Assembly (NCBI GenBank): GCA_026214975.1
Contig: JAOBSW010000177.1
Coordinates: forward strand, 34,154 to 98,153
DNA from: Gentiana macrophylla
Lineage: Eukaryota > Streptophyta > Magnoliopsida > Gentianales > Gentianaceae
Length of the DNA stretch: 64,000 nt
Direction: 5' to 3'
Shown: in pieces, positions 11,108 through 22,999 of the stretch
How positions within the stretch are numbered: the stretch's first letter is position 1
Layout of the letters: every line of letters begins with the position of its first letter
Made by a program: the position numbers and the translations under genes
Notes under the pieces: generated by a model
What the model was told of the DNA's origin: nothing
The model's input: the letters and a program-made list of their open reading frames with translations, nothing else
The model's database searches: none

Positions 11108-12814
11108 TGTTGGTCCCTTGAAAAGGTTTTGGTTAAGTTTAGAGGGGGAGTGAATAAACTTAACACTTAAAACTTTTTGGAGTTGACAAACCCAGCAAGA
11201 TTAGTAGTCTGCTGACTATCAGTAGTCTGCTGACCATTCAGTAGTCTGCTACTTATTAAGGTTACTGAATTTGTTGCAGCGGAATATTTTTAAATTAAGC
11301 CTTATTACTTGTTGTTAAAAAGGATGATACTAAGTATTGGATACTCAGTAGTGTAAGTGTGTGATTCAGTTGCTAGTTTCAGTAGGTTGATGTGATCAGT
11401 ATGCTAATTGTAGAAAGTAAATGTAGAAAGTAAAGTAAGCAAGATTTATAGTGGTTCCAGGTGGTGTAATCCTGTCAGTTCACTCTTCTCCTGTGATGTT
11501 GGAGGAAATTCACTAGAGATCCTTGAGGTTGCAGTTACAAAAATCTGTAAGATGTTTGTCCTTTACCAATGACTATGGCTTCACAAACTGAACACTTGAA
11601 ACAGGTAGGATTGCTGCTCCAAAGTATTCCACTGGTCCTTGAAGGGTAGGATTGCCTCTCCATCAGATCAACCACAAACAACAGTTCTTGACACCCAAAA
11701 GATGCTTCTCTGTCTTCAGTAAACTTCTTGTAAAAGAAGAGTTGAATCAAGAAAGTGATTCAGCTTTCAGCAGCTTGATCATGATGAAATGATCAGCAGC
11801 TTTAGGTCTTCAAGTGTGTATACTTGATGTAACTTGATAGTAGGTTACACTTGAAGATAAATCTTGATCAGTCAGTTTTAGCTCAGTGAATATCAGCAGG
11901 GTGATTTTCTTGATTAAAACTTGGTAGCTTCGTAGAGATTATTTGTACTTGTTAATTTTCATCATCTTGAATTGAAGGACACACCTATTTATAGGTGTGA
12001 ATCTTGTGACTTATTTTTGAATTTCAAACATAGCCATTTCAGACTTGTCTCCATTTTGACTTGCTTTTTGTCTCTGTTTCATAGTCATCGACAACTGTCG
12101 ATCACCTTTTGTCGCTTTTAAGATTGTCTTCGTTGACTTATATCCATTGGATAATCCTCTGAATCCTTCCAACGTTCCTTTTATCTTGACCATTGATTTG
12201 TTGATAAAATCAAGGCTTGTAATCCATCATTATCCATTTAATCTTCCAATGTAGCTTTGATTAAATCAAGATTTACATTCAGCAGATATAAGAAGTATAT
12301 CAGTCTGCTGATGTAGATAACTATCAAGCAGTGTGAGTCATTGTGTTTTTAAAGCACTTCAGCTGACTACTTTTCATCTAACTTTTTATTGTGATGTTAG
12401 AGTACACCACTTTGATTATAACTAAGTTCCAATCACCACTTAACATATGGAACTTAGACCTTGTACACAAGGCATATTGTAATCAGCTTAGGTTATCACA
12501 GACTTCCCTAAATTCTGATTCTATATCCTTGACTTTAAATACTAAGTTTGATCCCTTAACCTTCAAAAACTGAGTTTGAACCCTCAGCCTTCAGTCTTCA
12601 GCAGGTTCCTAGACACACTACTGACCTATTTACCCTACTGACCTAGACAGGTCTGCTGATAAATTCAGATGACCTAATTACAGTGCTTGTTTGATCAAAC
12701 CTATGCAAAGATCAAACTTTAATAAACCTATACATTTGATCTAGACATTTTTTTGCCTTTGCTCTATAACAGCTAGTCTGGCACTCATCATTAAAACTTA
12801 AAATATGTCCAACA
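11108..12814 (-). repeat. 5' LTR of Sirevirus-like copia element (minus, 1707 bp)
   Basis: On the minus strand it reads TGTTGGACAT to GGGACCAACA. The primer site next to it (minus, from about 11104) is a degenerate TGGTATTGGAG instead of TGGTATCAGAGC. Its outer end (12809-12814, CCAACA on plus) meets a foreign gag fragment at 12815. Confidence 0.9.
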
Positions 12815-13262
12815 AATACAGTTTCTAGACCTTCACAGCAAGGTCAAGGTGTTTCTAATAGGCCTTCTAATTCTGGTGGTTCTGGCAATAATGTTGTCAA
12901 GAAGGGTAATTCTATTCAAGATAGGAAGAAACTCTAGTGTACCTTTTGTGGGTTCACATGGCATACCATTGATAAGTGCAACAAGAAACATGGTTATCCA
13001 CCTATTTTTAAACCTAGAAGCAGGGTCAATATGGTGGAAACAACTTAACGAAATTCTATGGATGAGGGTACTATGGGTGCTGCACAGTATTCTGAATCTT
13101 TTACCTTGAATAAGGTGCAATATCAACACCTTATGAAGTTGCTAGATCCACAAAGGGCAAAGAATTTTGCTCATATGGCTAATCAAGCTACAGTTCTTAC
13201 ATCAAATTTTGCTCCTACAAATATAGCAGGTTCTTCTACATCTTCTATTTTATGGATTATAG
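12815..13262 (+). pseudogene. gag fragment of an unrelated copia element
   Basis: One frame from 12818 carries a Ser/Gln/Gly-rich segment, a zinc knuckle CTFCGFTWHTIDKC followed by NKKHGYPP, and an FTLNKVQYQHLMKLLD motif typical of RE1-type plant copia Gag. In-frame stops at 12935 (TAG) and 13046 (TAA) kill it. Its left edge is cut by the Sirevirus-like LTR at 12814 and its right edge by another LTR at 13263. It is therefore an older element hit twice. Confidence 0.75.
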
Positions 13263-15020
13263 TGTTGGAAGCAGAGCCCGAAAGACAATTTTTGTAATTG
13301 TTTTTATAATTAATAAATGACAGAATTATCATCATCTTATTATTTGCTTCGTGCTCATAAATAATACATTACTGAAAACCCCAAGTTGTATCATATGTAG
13401 CCATATAACTTAGTGTGTGTCACACGCGAGGATTAAGTTTATGGTGATACACCGTGATGAACTTAATCAAAGTATGGGGTCTATTGATAAACCACCATTT
13501 GTGCCCAGAATACTTTATGGTATGACCGTCTTATCCGGACCGTCGATATTGGTTATCTATGTGGTCATGTAGTCATATAGGAATGGACTGATTTAATCTG
13601 CATTTCTCATATAATTCCGTAATTGAGAAATCTTATTAAATCACAAGATGGTCATATATGGATTAACCTTAATCTTGAAGAGATTGCAGACTTCTGCTTC
13701 AAGATAGGGTTTGATGTGTTCATTAAGGATTGCTAAGAGGCGCGGCCCGAATCACTTTCATGTTGGCACTATCGGGAATGAGTTGCTGGGAATGTGTCTC
13801 ACAGATACGGAATCCATTCCTTCCCGTGGGAAATAGAAAGATAATCCCCTTATTTGTTAATCCTAGAAACCGATCGATCCGCGGAGTTTATATTGGATAT
13901 GAACTAATTGATCACTAGTGGTTTAATGGTAAATAATGATAAGATGTAATCAAAAAGGTTTACGGAAACATTCCCGCTTCATAACGGATAGTCTATGGAG
14001 GGTTAGTCTATATGTAATGATTATATCAATGGTATCTTTTTGACTCGACACTTTGAGAATAAGTTATATCTATAATCGATAGAGTTCGGTTTCAGATTTA
14101 TGGTGGCGTAGTTCCGGAATTAATAAGTTGAATAGAAATGTTCTGTTTGATAAATATTTTATTCGATTTATTGGAGCTACTGGTTATAGGTCCATGGTCC
14201 CCAGGTGTGCTCCTAACACGCGAGTGAATTCTCGTATTATGGAATCTCAAAAATAAATTAAATAGTTGGTCTATTTAAAGAATATACGAAATATTATTTA
14301 TTCGGTAAATTATATGTAAAATAGAAAAGACATATTCTATTATTTCGTGGCACGTTAATGGCGCCACATGTGTAGAAAATTGGGAAAGGAAAATTTCATG
14401 AGTTATATTACATGTAATTAATTAATTATTTGTTAAATAATTAATGGATAAAATAAAAGATTGATTTTATCATTTAATAAAGATTATCTCATTTATGGTG
14501 ATTATCTCTTATTTATGGAAAATATTTTTTTTCTTTGGGAAAAAGATAATTGTCTTGTGAAAATGGATACCTCTCAGTTGCTCGTTTATTTTCCTATATA
14601 ATGAAAGTTCCTCCCAACACAATACACAAGAATTGGTGCGCCACTTTTTGAGAGCAAAAATGGAGAAAAATTAGTTCTTGCCTTAGCCATTGAGAAGAAG
14701 AAAAACTGGAGCATATTCGAAGAGGTTCGAATGCGGGATCGACGTCCACCAGTCGTCGCCCGGAGATACAACTCGGAAGATCACGGCTTCTCTTCGGTAG
14801 GGTAAATCTTCAAACTTTCTTGTAGATTAGATTAATTTATTATTTGAATCTTAACGTGGTAAAAAAAATCGTGCGGTGAATCAAATCTGACGATCCGAAG
14901 AAAAGGGGAAAAACACTCCGGCCGTTGCGAGCACCCTTGCCGCAGTTGCGAGCACCGGAAAATTTCCGGATTTGGTTTTCCATGTTTTGGATCCTGATCC
15001 GGGTTTCTGTATATCCAGCA
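13263..15020 (+). repeat. 5' LTR of a copia element (1758 bp)
   Basis: It starts TGTTGGAAGC in the gag fragment and ends TATCCAGCA at 15020, followed by the primer site. The GCCCGAAAGACAATTT block near its start and later segments are related to the LTRs of the complete copia element at 38794 and 46781, so it is a diverged relative. A TATA-like CCTATATAATG lies at about 14593-14603. A possible left target flank is TATAG (13258-13262), but the right end of the element is missing. Confidence 0.8.
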
Positions 15021-15022
15021 TG

Positions 15023-15034
15023 TGGTATCGGAGC
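15023..15034 (+). other. tRNA primer binding site
   Basis: TGGTATCGGAGC, two bases after the LTR end. It differs by one base from the usual plant initiator-Met primer site TGGTATCAGAGC. Confidence 0.85.
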
Positions 15035-15119
15035 GAGGTTAAAGAGATTTTGCGATTTTGATTGAATAATTAATTAATATGGAGTGAAATTGAATAAAAG
15101 TTGCATCTTTTATATTCTT

Positions 15120-15122
<3 letters not shown>

Positions 15123-15182
<60 letters not shown>
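15123..15182. repeat. (TA)n microsatellite
   Basis: About 30 uninterrupted TA units in the copia leader. Confidence 0.95.
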
Positions 15183-15185
<3 letters not shown>

Positions 15186-15304
15186 TGGTTGACGAGATGG
15201 ATTGGGGTTGGTATTATTTACCCGTTAGATCTGTTGTAAACCCATTTTTCCGGGTATAAGAAATTTGTAAATGTTGATTTAATTTCCTAGAAAAATAGTT
15301 GTTT

Positions 15305-15366
15305 TTTTCGAACCCGCGTGCTGCTGGTGCAAGGATGGCACGCTGACCAACTCGGCTATATCACAG
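15305..15366 (-). other. tRNA-like relic with Pol III A and B boxes
   Basis: On the minus strand a perfect A box TAGCCGAGTTGG (15358-15347) is followed 31 bases later by GGGTTCGAA (15315-15307), which matches the start of a B box. A 4-bp stem with a 7-base loop sits between them at the anticodon position. The acceptor stem does not pair and the T stem is replaced by an A run, so this is not a functional tRNA gene. It may be a tRNA relic or a SINE-like tRNA head. Confidence 0.4.
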
Positions 15367-15789
15367 TTCGCTTAAGATTTTGATCGACTAATTAATATAG
15401 AAGCAGTTTCTGGTTTCAATGGTAGATAATTAGTAAACCCATTAGTTTGGTTTTTGGATCTTTTCTTTATGATAGATTAGATACGGGGGTACCGACGGTC
15501 TATCTCAGTGGTTTATTTTTATGCATTTATTTTCTTAAGTGATTATTTATGTGATATAACCATGTCATACAATGTCATGCATGATATTCATGAATTCCAC
15601 TCCTAGAATATTTTGACATTAATTAGGCATGTATGAATACGTAATTAATTTAGACAATTAATTAAATTAATTGAGTAAACGAAATTTTATCTTGATATAA
15701 AATTAACATGATAAAAATAAATTTATTGGGTAAATTTGGTTTTTGGATGTAAAGTTCGTCGGGGATTTTGATTAAGGAGTAGCTACATA

Positions 15790-16500
15790 AAAATGATTTT
15801 AATAATTGAAAATTTGGAAAATCGTGAAAAGTTGGATACTAACTGGACGGTATTTGGAATCGATAAGTTGGTGATTGCTTTTCAAGATTTATTGTTTCAG
15901 ATTATTGGAAAAATTCTGAGATACTTAAATTTTTATCATGACAAAATTAGGACTAGAAAATTCTTTAGTGAATTTTAATTGTGTAGTGTCTACACAAGTG
16001 CTTTCTAAATAATCGATAAATTGGAAAATCATGAAGAGTGTCACTAGTTAGACGGTATTTGGAACTGATAAACTACTGGCAGCTTCAAATTTCGTAATTT
16101 ATTATTTTTTGAATTTTTGGGAAATTCATAAGTCCTAATGTATTAGGATTATAAAATTCTTGATGAATTTTAATTGTGTCGTGTATACACAAGGAATTTT
16201 TATAAATTCAGAAAATTGGAAAATCATGAATATAGTGACACTAGTTAGACGGTATTTGGAACTGATAAACTAGTGAGATCTTCAAATTTCGTGATTTATT
16301 GTTTTTCGAATTATTGAGAAATTCATAAGTCTTAATGTATTAGGATTATAAATTCTTGGTGAATTTTAATTGTGTAGTGTCTACACAAGGAATTTTTATA
16401 AATTCGGAAAATTGGAAAATCATGAATATAATGACACTATTTAGACGGTATTTGGAACCGATAAAATAGTGGGAGGATTAACATAAATATTCTTGATTTG
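15790..16500 (+). repeat. ~196-bp tandem repeat with hairpins in the copia leader
   Basis: About 3.5 units, marked by TTGGAAAATC at 15815, 16021, 16216 and 16412 (periods 206, 195, 196) and by GACGGTATTTGGAA in each. Three units contain an inverted repeat of the type TTGTGTAG-TGT-CTACACAA at 15979-15997, 16174-16192 and 16370-16388. One unit also has TCCTAAT-GT-ATTAGGA at about 16134-16149. Confidence 0.85.
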
Positions 16501-16978
16501 TTGTTTTTCGAACTATCATAAAATTCTGAAAATCCTAATAAGACGACCTATTATTCAAAATAACGAGTGGGAGTGGGGAAGGTGACAACCGACCCCACGG
16601 CCTCTACTGTTTACACAAGCACCATGAGAGAAGGGTGATGCCTCGAGCCGCTATGATTATGGCCCCCTGTGGATGGCCTTCACCCATATAAAAATTCAAG
16701 GCTTGGTCTTTGAAAGGATAGGATTTTGGGTACTAGTCGAGTCACTGACCTCCCCTACGGCGGCATACTAGGGGACTACCTTTAAGACCTGAAACAGTAG
16801 GTCACACTCACAAGGATATTTTTGGAAATATCTTGGTTGAAAAAGGAAGGTAATCGACAATTAAACATGAGATGTTTGATTCTCAATGGTTTAATTGTTG
16901 AGAGAGATTGTCTTTTAATCATCACCTCTTTGACCTACCCTACGGCGGAACTGTAGATGTGAGATTAAATCTTTGGAA

Positions 16979-19371
16979 TTTTTGCCACAAAATTTGATAA
17001 ACAGTGCTTATTCTTTGTCATATGTCTGGAACATCCACTGTCAAAGTACCAGACACCCTACAAAACAAAGTTAGTGCATTTTAGGTACCCAAACCTGTTT
17101 GGGTCCATAATGGTCAGTGGTAAGCATGACTCTTGGCAAGTTTCCATAAGGTCTTCTTTGAAAGGTATCATACTTTGGTTCATACATGTATTATACACAT
17201 CCATAAGGTCTAACAATTGGTTGTGTAGGATTCACATATGCTTTCTGGCCTTTTGGAATATAATGATGTTTAAAGTAATTTCTTTTGCTAGAAGCACTAG
17301 GATAACCATAGGTTTGATGTCTGTTAGGAACAACCCTGTAATATGGAGTCTGCTGAGGTCCCTGCTGAGGTCTTGTATAAGTCCTCTGCTGAGCCCTTTG
17401 TTGATTCCATTGCTTAGGTTTTACCCTAGCAGCATGGTTATATCTGTTGTTTCTAGCAGTAGGTGCAGGAATATTCCAATCATCATCAGTAGGGAACAGT
17501 CTACCTTTCCCCTGAGATAAGTATCCTTTGAATGATTAACATTTTTGGATTTAGGATTCTTATCCATGGAATGTTTCTGGTTTTTCACTTTTTGTGGTCC
17601 AGCAGACTTGGTAGCAGGTCTGCTATCAGCAGGTCTAGAAGGCACAGCAATCCTATTTTTAGATTTATTCTTTTTATTAGGAGATGTTGACTTCTTTGAC
17701 TTCTGATTTTGCTTCCTTGAAGCTTTCTCAGTAGGCTTTACTGCCTCAGCAACCCTCTTGGGAGTTGGATCTTGTGCAGCACAAACTTAGGACCACCTCG
17801 GTACTAGGTTCGATGACCTTCTTTGGATCCACTCTTATTGGATTGTTGAGTTCCAAATCCAAGCCCTGTTCTATCACCATAAGGCTTTCCAGATTTGAAT
17901 GCGGTGGAGGAACAAGATGGTTCACAGACTCAAGCAGACTCTTGAAAGTTCAAAGCAGGCTTATGCTGATTCTCGTCTCGACTACTTTTTCCTTTCCTTT
18001 GAGAATTCTTAATCAAAGCATTTAATCTTTCAACCACGATTGAAGAGCTTTTTAGCCTTCACAATCTCATAACCAGATTGTATTATCCTCAGTTCATTAA
18101 GGATGGCATCCAAAGTTTCTTCATTGTCAGAATTTTTTGGATTTGAACCACAAGTTGATTCACAATCACTTCCAGCAGGAGTGCTTATAGATACAGAATT
18201 GTATACCTCCTCTGTTTCATCCATGTTAGCCATTAAAGCATAATCTTCCATCTCAAAGAACAAGTGCGGTATCATGATTCATTTTTTTTCCGATTCTACT
18301 TCATATCCTCGATTCATCTTCAAGAACCATAGCTTTCTTGCCATGTCTTCTTTGTTGACTTTTGGTCTTGATGAGTCCAGACGATCAGTCCGAAATGTCC
18401 AGGCTTCTTGCAATTAAAGCAAAGATAATCGTGTTCCTTTTTGCTTTTAATTCAGGACAATCAGGTTTGAAGTGTCTTGGCTTCTTGCAATGATAGCATA
18501 AGTAATCATTATCTTTCTTTAATTCATCATTTTTCTTTTCACTGAATTTCTTTGTGAAATTCCTTTGAGAACCCTTTCCAGTTTTCATCATCCTGATTTT
18601 CTTGCTCAGTAGGGCAATCTGCTCTTGCATCTTATCCAGTAGATCATCTTGAGCTCCTGATGTCTCATCTTGATGTGAAGCAGCCAATGCAGTGGTCTTT
18701 GGCTCATCTTTTTCAGTCTCAGGCACAAGCTTTTTGCTAAATTCATAGGACTTAAGATCTGAAAACAATTTGAAGGTGTCTTCTTCATGCAAACTCCTCA
18801 TTTCTTCTATGGCAGTCACCTTCATCTCCCAAACTTCTTTTGCAGGTAATGCTTCCAAAAATTTTGAGTTGATTTATTCTTGTGAGTACTTCACACTCAG
18901 TAGGGTGTGTTCATCCATGACTGCATTGAATCTAGATTCCATTTGTTCAATGGTCTCATTTGCTTTCATTTTGAACTCCAGGAACTTCTTCTTTGCCACA
19001 CTAATCTTGTTCTTTTTGATTGCATCAGTGCCTTCACAGATTAATTGCAACTTATCCCAAAGTTCCTTTGCAGTCTTGCAATCTTTCACCTTCATATACA
19101 TATTACTATCCAAAGTTCTGTATATAATATCAATAGCAATATTGTTGAGATTTGCTCTTTTTCTATCTTCAGCAGTCCATTCCCTTTTTGGTTTTGGAAT
19201 ATACTTTGTCTCATCTCCCACTACTACTGACTTGGTAATCTCCAGTGGTCCAGCACATCCATCATTTCATCATGTGTTGCAGCTAGATAAGCCTGCATAC
19301 GACGTTTATACTCATCAAAACGATCTAAAGAACACATCAACATTGTTCTAGCATCTTTGGTTGTTATCCAT
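16979..19371 (-). pseudogene. copia gag and start of protease, second Sirevirus-like copy
   Basis: Start codon at 19369-19371 (MDNNQ), 106 bases inside the LTR, as in the first copy. Capsid blocks follow (ARTMLMCSLDRFDEYKRRMQ; then 18874-19221 with WTAEDRKRANLNNIAIDII and ETIEQMESRFN). A zinc knuckle CYHCKKPRHFKPDC and a damaged second one lie around 18370-18500, then MEDYALMANMDETEEV at about 18200-18250, and a Gln/Pro-rich linker. The protease active-site block is at about 17019-17049. Sequence is lost beyond 16979, where the other copia leader begins. At least five frame changes make it non-coding. Confidence 0.8.
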
Positions 19372-19458
19372 GATGCAAAGCTTTGAAAATCGAGAAATAT
19401 AAAAGTTTTCAAAGTATTTTCACAAGCACAACAAGTAGATTATTACTTGAGCGAAACA

Positions 19459-19474
19459 CCTTTGCTCTGGTACC
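19459..19474 (-). other. primer binding site, second Sirevirus-like copy
   Basis: On the minus strand TGGTACCAGAGCAAAG, three bases after the LTR end. It differs by one base from TGGTATCAGAGC. Confidence 0.8.
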
Positions 19475-20924
19475 AATTGTTGGTCCCTTGAAAAGGCTTT
19501 GGTTAAGTTTAGAGGGGGTGAATAAACTTAACACTTAAAACTTTTGGAGTTAACAAACTCAAGAACTCAAAGTGACTGCGATACTTGAAGAGTCTCACGA
19601 CACTCGAAGTCTCATTGATCGTTGAGTTTATTGAATTTGTGCAATGGAATTATATCAAAATTAAGCCTTATTACTTGTTAAATATGATAACAAGTATTAG
19701 ATACTCAGTAGTGTATGTGTGTGATTCAGTTGCTAGATTCAGTAGATTGATGTATTAGATAAACTAAGTGCATAATATAAATGCAGAAAGTAAGTAGGCA
19801 GATTTTATAGTGGTTCAGGTGGTGTAATCCTCGTCAGTCCATTCTTCTCTGTGATGTTGGAGGTAATTCACTATAGATTCTTGATGTATTTGTTACAAAA
19901 ATCCCTAAGTTGCTTGTCCTTCACCAATAACTATGGCTTCACAAACCGAACACTTGGAGCAGTAGGATTGTCGCTCTAAAGTCTTCCACTGGTCCTTGAA
20001 GGGTAGGATTGCCTCTTCACCAGCTCCACCACAACCAACAGTCTTTCACACCCAAGGATGCTTCACTGTCTTCAGTAGATTTCTTGTAAAAGAAAGATTG
20101 AATCAAGTAAGTGATTCAGCTTTCAGCAGCTTGATCAAGATGATATGATCAGCAGCTTGATGTCTTCAAGTGTGTAAACTTGATGCAACTTGAATGCAGA
20201 TTACACTTGAAGAAATTTACTGGATTCATTAGCTTTATGCTCAGTAGGGTCAGCAGGGTGTTTTTCTTGATAAGAAATCGAAGCTCAGGATTATCTATAT
20301 TTTTCTCTTGATATTCATTAATTTTCATCTCTTGTATCTAAATTAGGAGTCCTCTATTTATAGGTAGGAATCCTTGTGACTTATGTTTGAAATTCAAACA
20401 TAGCCGTTTCAGATTTGTTCCATCTTGACTTGCTTTTTCTGACTGTTCCTAAGACTTGACACTGTCAGATTCCTTTTGACGATTTCTGATCTGTCTCACC
20501 CTTTGACTTGTATCCATTGGATAAAGGTCTGAATCTTTCCAACGTCCATTTGATCTTAACAATTGATTTGTTTGATAAATCAGAGGTTGTTAGATGTCCC
20601 TTTCTTTGTAATCTTCCAATGTAGCCTTTGATTAAATCGAAATATGTGTCCAACAGGTTCCTGAGAACATAAGTCTGCTGATGTACACATCTATAAGCTG
20701 ATCCTTATTTTGATGTGTATAAAAACACTTCAGCTTACTGTCATTTATCTAACTTTTATTTATGAAGTTAGATTACACCTTTTTGCATATAAATAAGTTC
20801 CAATCACCACATAACTTATGGAACTTAGACCTTGTACACAAGGTATATGTAATCAGTTTGGGTCATCACAGACTTCTCTAAATTCTGATTCCACACCCTT
20901 GACTTTAATTACTAAGTTTGATCC

Positions 20925-22734
20925 TGATGAAGGTCAAATTATACCCGTAAAAGTCATCAACGTTGACCTTAAATCGAGATTAATAATATATATTTTATAT
21001 TAAATCACACGTTTATATTTATTATTTAATGTTAAGTGATTATTAATATGATATTTGGTATTTAGCCGTTTTTATTATTTAAAGCCGATTTATTGTGCGA
21101 TAATTATTGATTTTGCAGATCACAACAAATCGAGAGGATTAATGTCATTCAATCAATTATCTCAAGATAAGGAAGGAAGAAAATCGGAGCATTAAGTGGA
21201 AGATTAATCGGATCAACATGCAAGCGTGGAGTGGGGAGCAAGATAGACGAGAAAACGATTAACGTGTGCAAAAGTAGGTTCGGTCGATCGAGCCTAATGC
21301 TTCGATCGACCGAGTGAAGATCTTCGTTGACCGAGCCTCGGGTTTGGGTCGGTTTCGGCTTATATCGTGCTTATCTTCTAGAACCACCCTAAGTCGGCAA
21401 AACTCTCTATATAAGCAAGCGACTCATTTAAATTGTAATACACACCAACATATCCCTTCATTCTTTCTTCAATTTCACAATTCATAATACAACTTTGATA
21501 CAATGTAGAATAATGTGAAGGTTTCCAGAGTTTAAGGGCTGCAAATTATGTAAGCCTTTATTTTCTGTTTCTTTTATTTTAAGTAATTAATCCCTTCCAA
21601 TTATGCTTTATCGTTTGAATTAGTTAATCGTAGCTAGATGATGTAGATCTAGGCTATGACGTTAGGGATGTGGCGACGCCTGGTCTATGAGGATCCCATA
21701 ACCTACGTCATATACTTAGTATTTATTCATGAATCGCTTAGTTTAATTAATGCGTATCTATGTTAATTTATATGATTGCTTTATTTAATTCATGTTTAAC
21801 TGCTCGTATGATGAAACGCCGAGAGATATATTCTAGGATGTAACTGGGGATGAAATCGTTTGGGTGACCAAATGGAATCATTCGGTCGATCGAGTGTCTA
21901 TGCTTTCGATCGACCGAGCCCCTATTTGTCTCATTAGTTAGTCCGCCACGTCTTTATGGTAGGTTTAGCTTAGTAGGATTTATTATCTCAAGTAGGTATG
22001 GCCACGGCCACGTTGCTCGTCGATTTTAATTAGCGCACGATTAGGAAATACCAATATAGGGCTCTTAGGTCGGCTCATGAATGATCTTCCGGGGCTTCAA
22101 ATGAGATCTAGGTAGGTTTTGTATTAGGAATTGACGTCACCTAGTTATACGTAGTTCGTAAACTAGCATGAGACCTAAAAGGTAATTGTTAGTTGGACGA
22201 GGGCTTGAGCGATCGTTTAGGAAATACGCTAACCATAGGAATGTTGCCTGGACGAGGTGTACGGTTAATATCGGCATCCTTAGAGTCGTAAGCGTGTGAG
22301 TTATATGAGATGGAGGCACCAAAAGGCGAAGTCACGTAACAATACCACAGTGATCTAGTGACCTACCGGTGCTAAGTCAAGTTAAATAGGATGTCTCCCG
22401 TAGCCAATCTAAGATAGATACAAACGGATTGACAGATTAATAAGTTCGATTTATTATATAAATTATCTAGGTCCAAACGATAAAGACTATAATTGGGGAG
22501 GTTAATTATGTTGTGTCGAGTCGTGTCTTTACTTTTCTTGTCTTATGTTGGTCGTAGACCGTCTCTATGTCCTTGACATGTTTAATTAATTGTTTGTATA
22601 TAAGATGATCCACAATTGGTTCCCTGTGGGATCGACCTTGATTCACTATAGCTATACTACGATGGGCCTAGTCCTCTTGCTAGTATTGGTTTATGGTGGT
22701 CAAGTATATTATAACCTGATTGACCACGTCATCA
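20925..22734 (+). mobile_element. solo LTR of a Tat-type gypsy element (1810 bp)
   Basis: The insert starts TGATGAAGGTCAAATTATAC and ends CACGTCATCA. It is flanked by a perfect 5-bp duplication GATCC (20920-20924 and 22735-22739). The GTGGGATCGACCTTG word near its end recurs near the LTR ends of the large element at 29982-37313. No internal region is present, so it fits a solo LTR made by recombination between two LTRs. Assignment to Tat/Ogre rests on these shared words. Confidence 0.8.
21282..21915. repeat. two hairpins with the same CpG-rich stem in the solo LTR
   Basis: GGTCGATCGA pairs with TCGATCGACC at 21282-21311 (10-base loop) and again at 21884-21915 (12-base loop). The stem is identical in both and each loop ends in a CTT-like word. 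Confidence 0.8.
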
Positions 22735-22999
22735 GATCCCTTAGCCTTCAATAACTGAGTTTGAGACCCTAGCCTTCTGTCTTCAGCAGGTTCCTGACTA
22801 GTCTACTGACTCATCTACCCTACTGATCTAGACTAGTCTGCTGATATAAATCAGCTGACCTTTTACAGTGCTTGTTTGATCAAACCTATACAAGATCAAA
22901 CTCTAATAAACCTATACATTTGATCTAGACATTTCTTTGCCTTTGCTCTATAACAGCTAGTCTGGCACTCAACACTAAAACTTAAAAATAAGTCCAACA

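Larger units (their letters stand above)
7133..12814 (-). mobile_element. Sirevirus-like copia element, 5' part (minus strand)
   Basis: Read on the minus strand this is a 5' LTR (12814 to 11108), a degenerate primer site, gag, protease and integrase. It stops at 7133, just where reverse transcriptase should begin. There the plus-strand LTR of the same family ends. Its outer LTR end at 12814 abuts the gag of an unrelated copia element, which looks like a true insertion edge. Confidence 0.85.
15021..16978 (+). other. copia 5' leader (non-coding), truncated
   Basis: This region runs from primer site toward gag. Segments around 15190-15240 and 16560-16978 match the leader of the complete element (around 40770-40810 and 42180-42610), including the CCCTACGGCGG-like words. 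At about 16978 the leader stops and minus-strand gag/protease of the Sirevirus-like family begins, so gag and pol of this element are missing here. Confidence 0.75.
19478..22999 (-). repeat. 5' LTR of second Sirevirus-like copy, split by a solo LTR
   Basis: The minus-strand LTR reads from CCAACA at 22994-22999 to TGTTGG at 19478. Without the insertion and one copy of its target duplication it is 1707 bp, the same as the LTR at 11108-12814. Its outer end at 22999 touches plus-strand reverse transcriptase of the same family, beginning with CAATG at 23000. Confidence 0.9.

Noticed and set aside
13730..13918. 62-codon plus-strand frame in the LTR
   Set aside because: Lies in an LTR; related LTRs at 38794 and 46781 do not keep it as a reading frame.
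15305..15366. Functional tRNA gene
   Set aside because: A and B boxes are present, but the acceptor stem does not pair and the T stem is lost.
15790..16500. Regular repeats that could suggest a CRISPR array
   Set aside because: Units are about 196 bp and similar along their whole length, without short repeats and unique spacers, in a plant retrotransposon leader.
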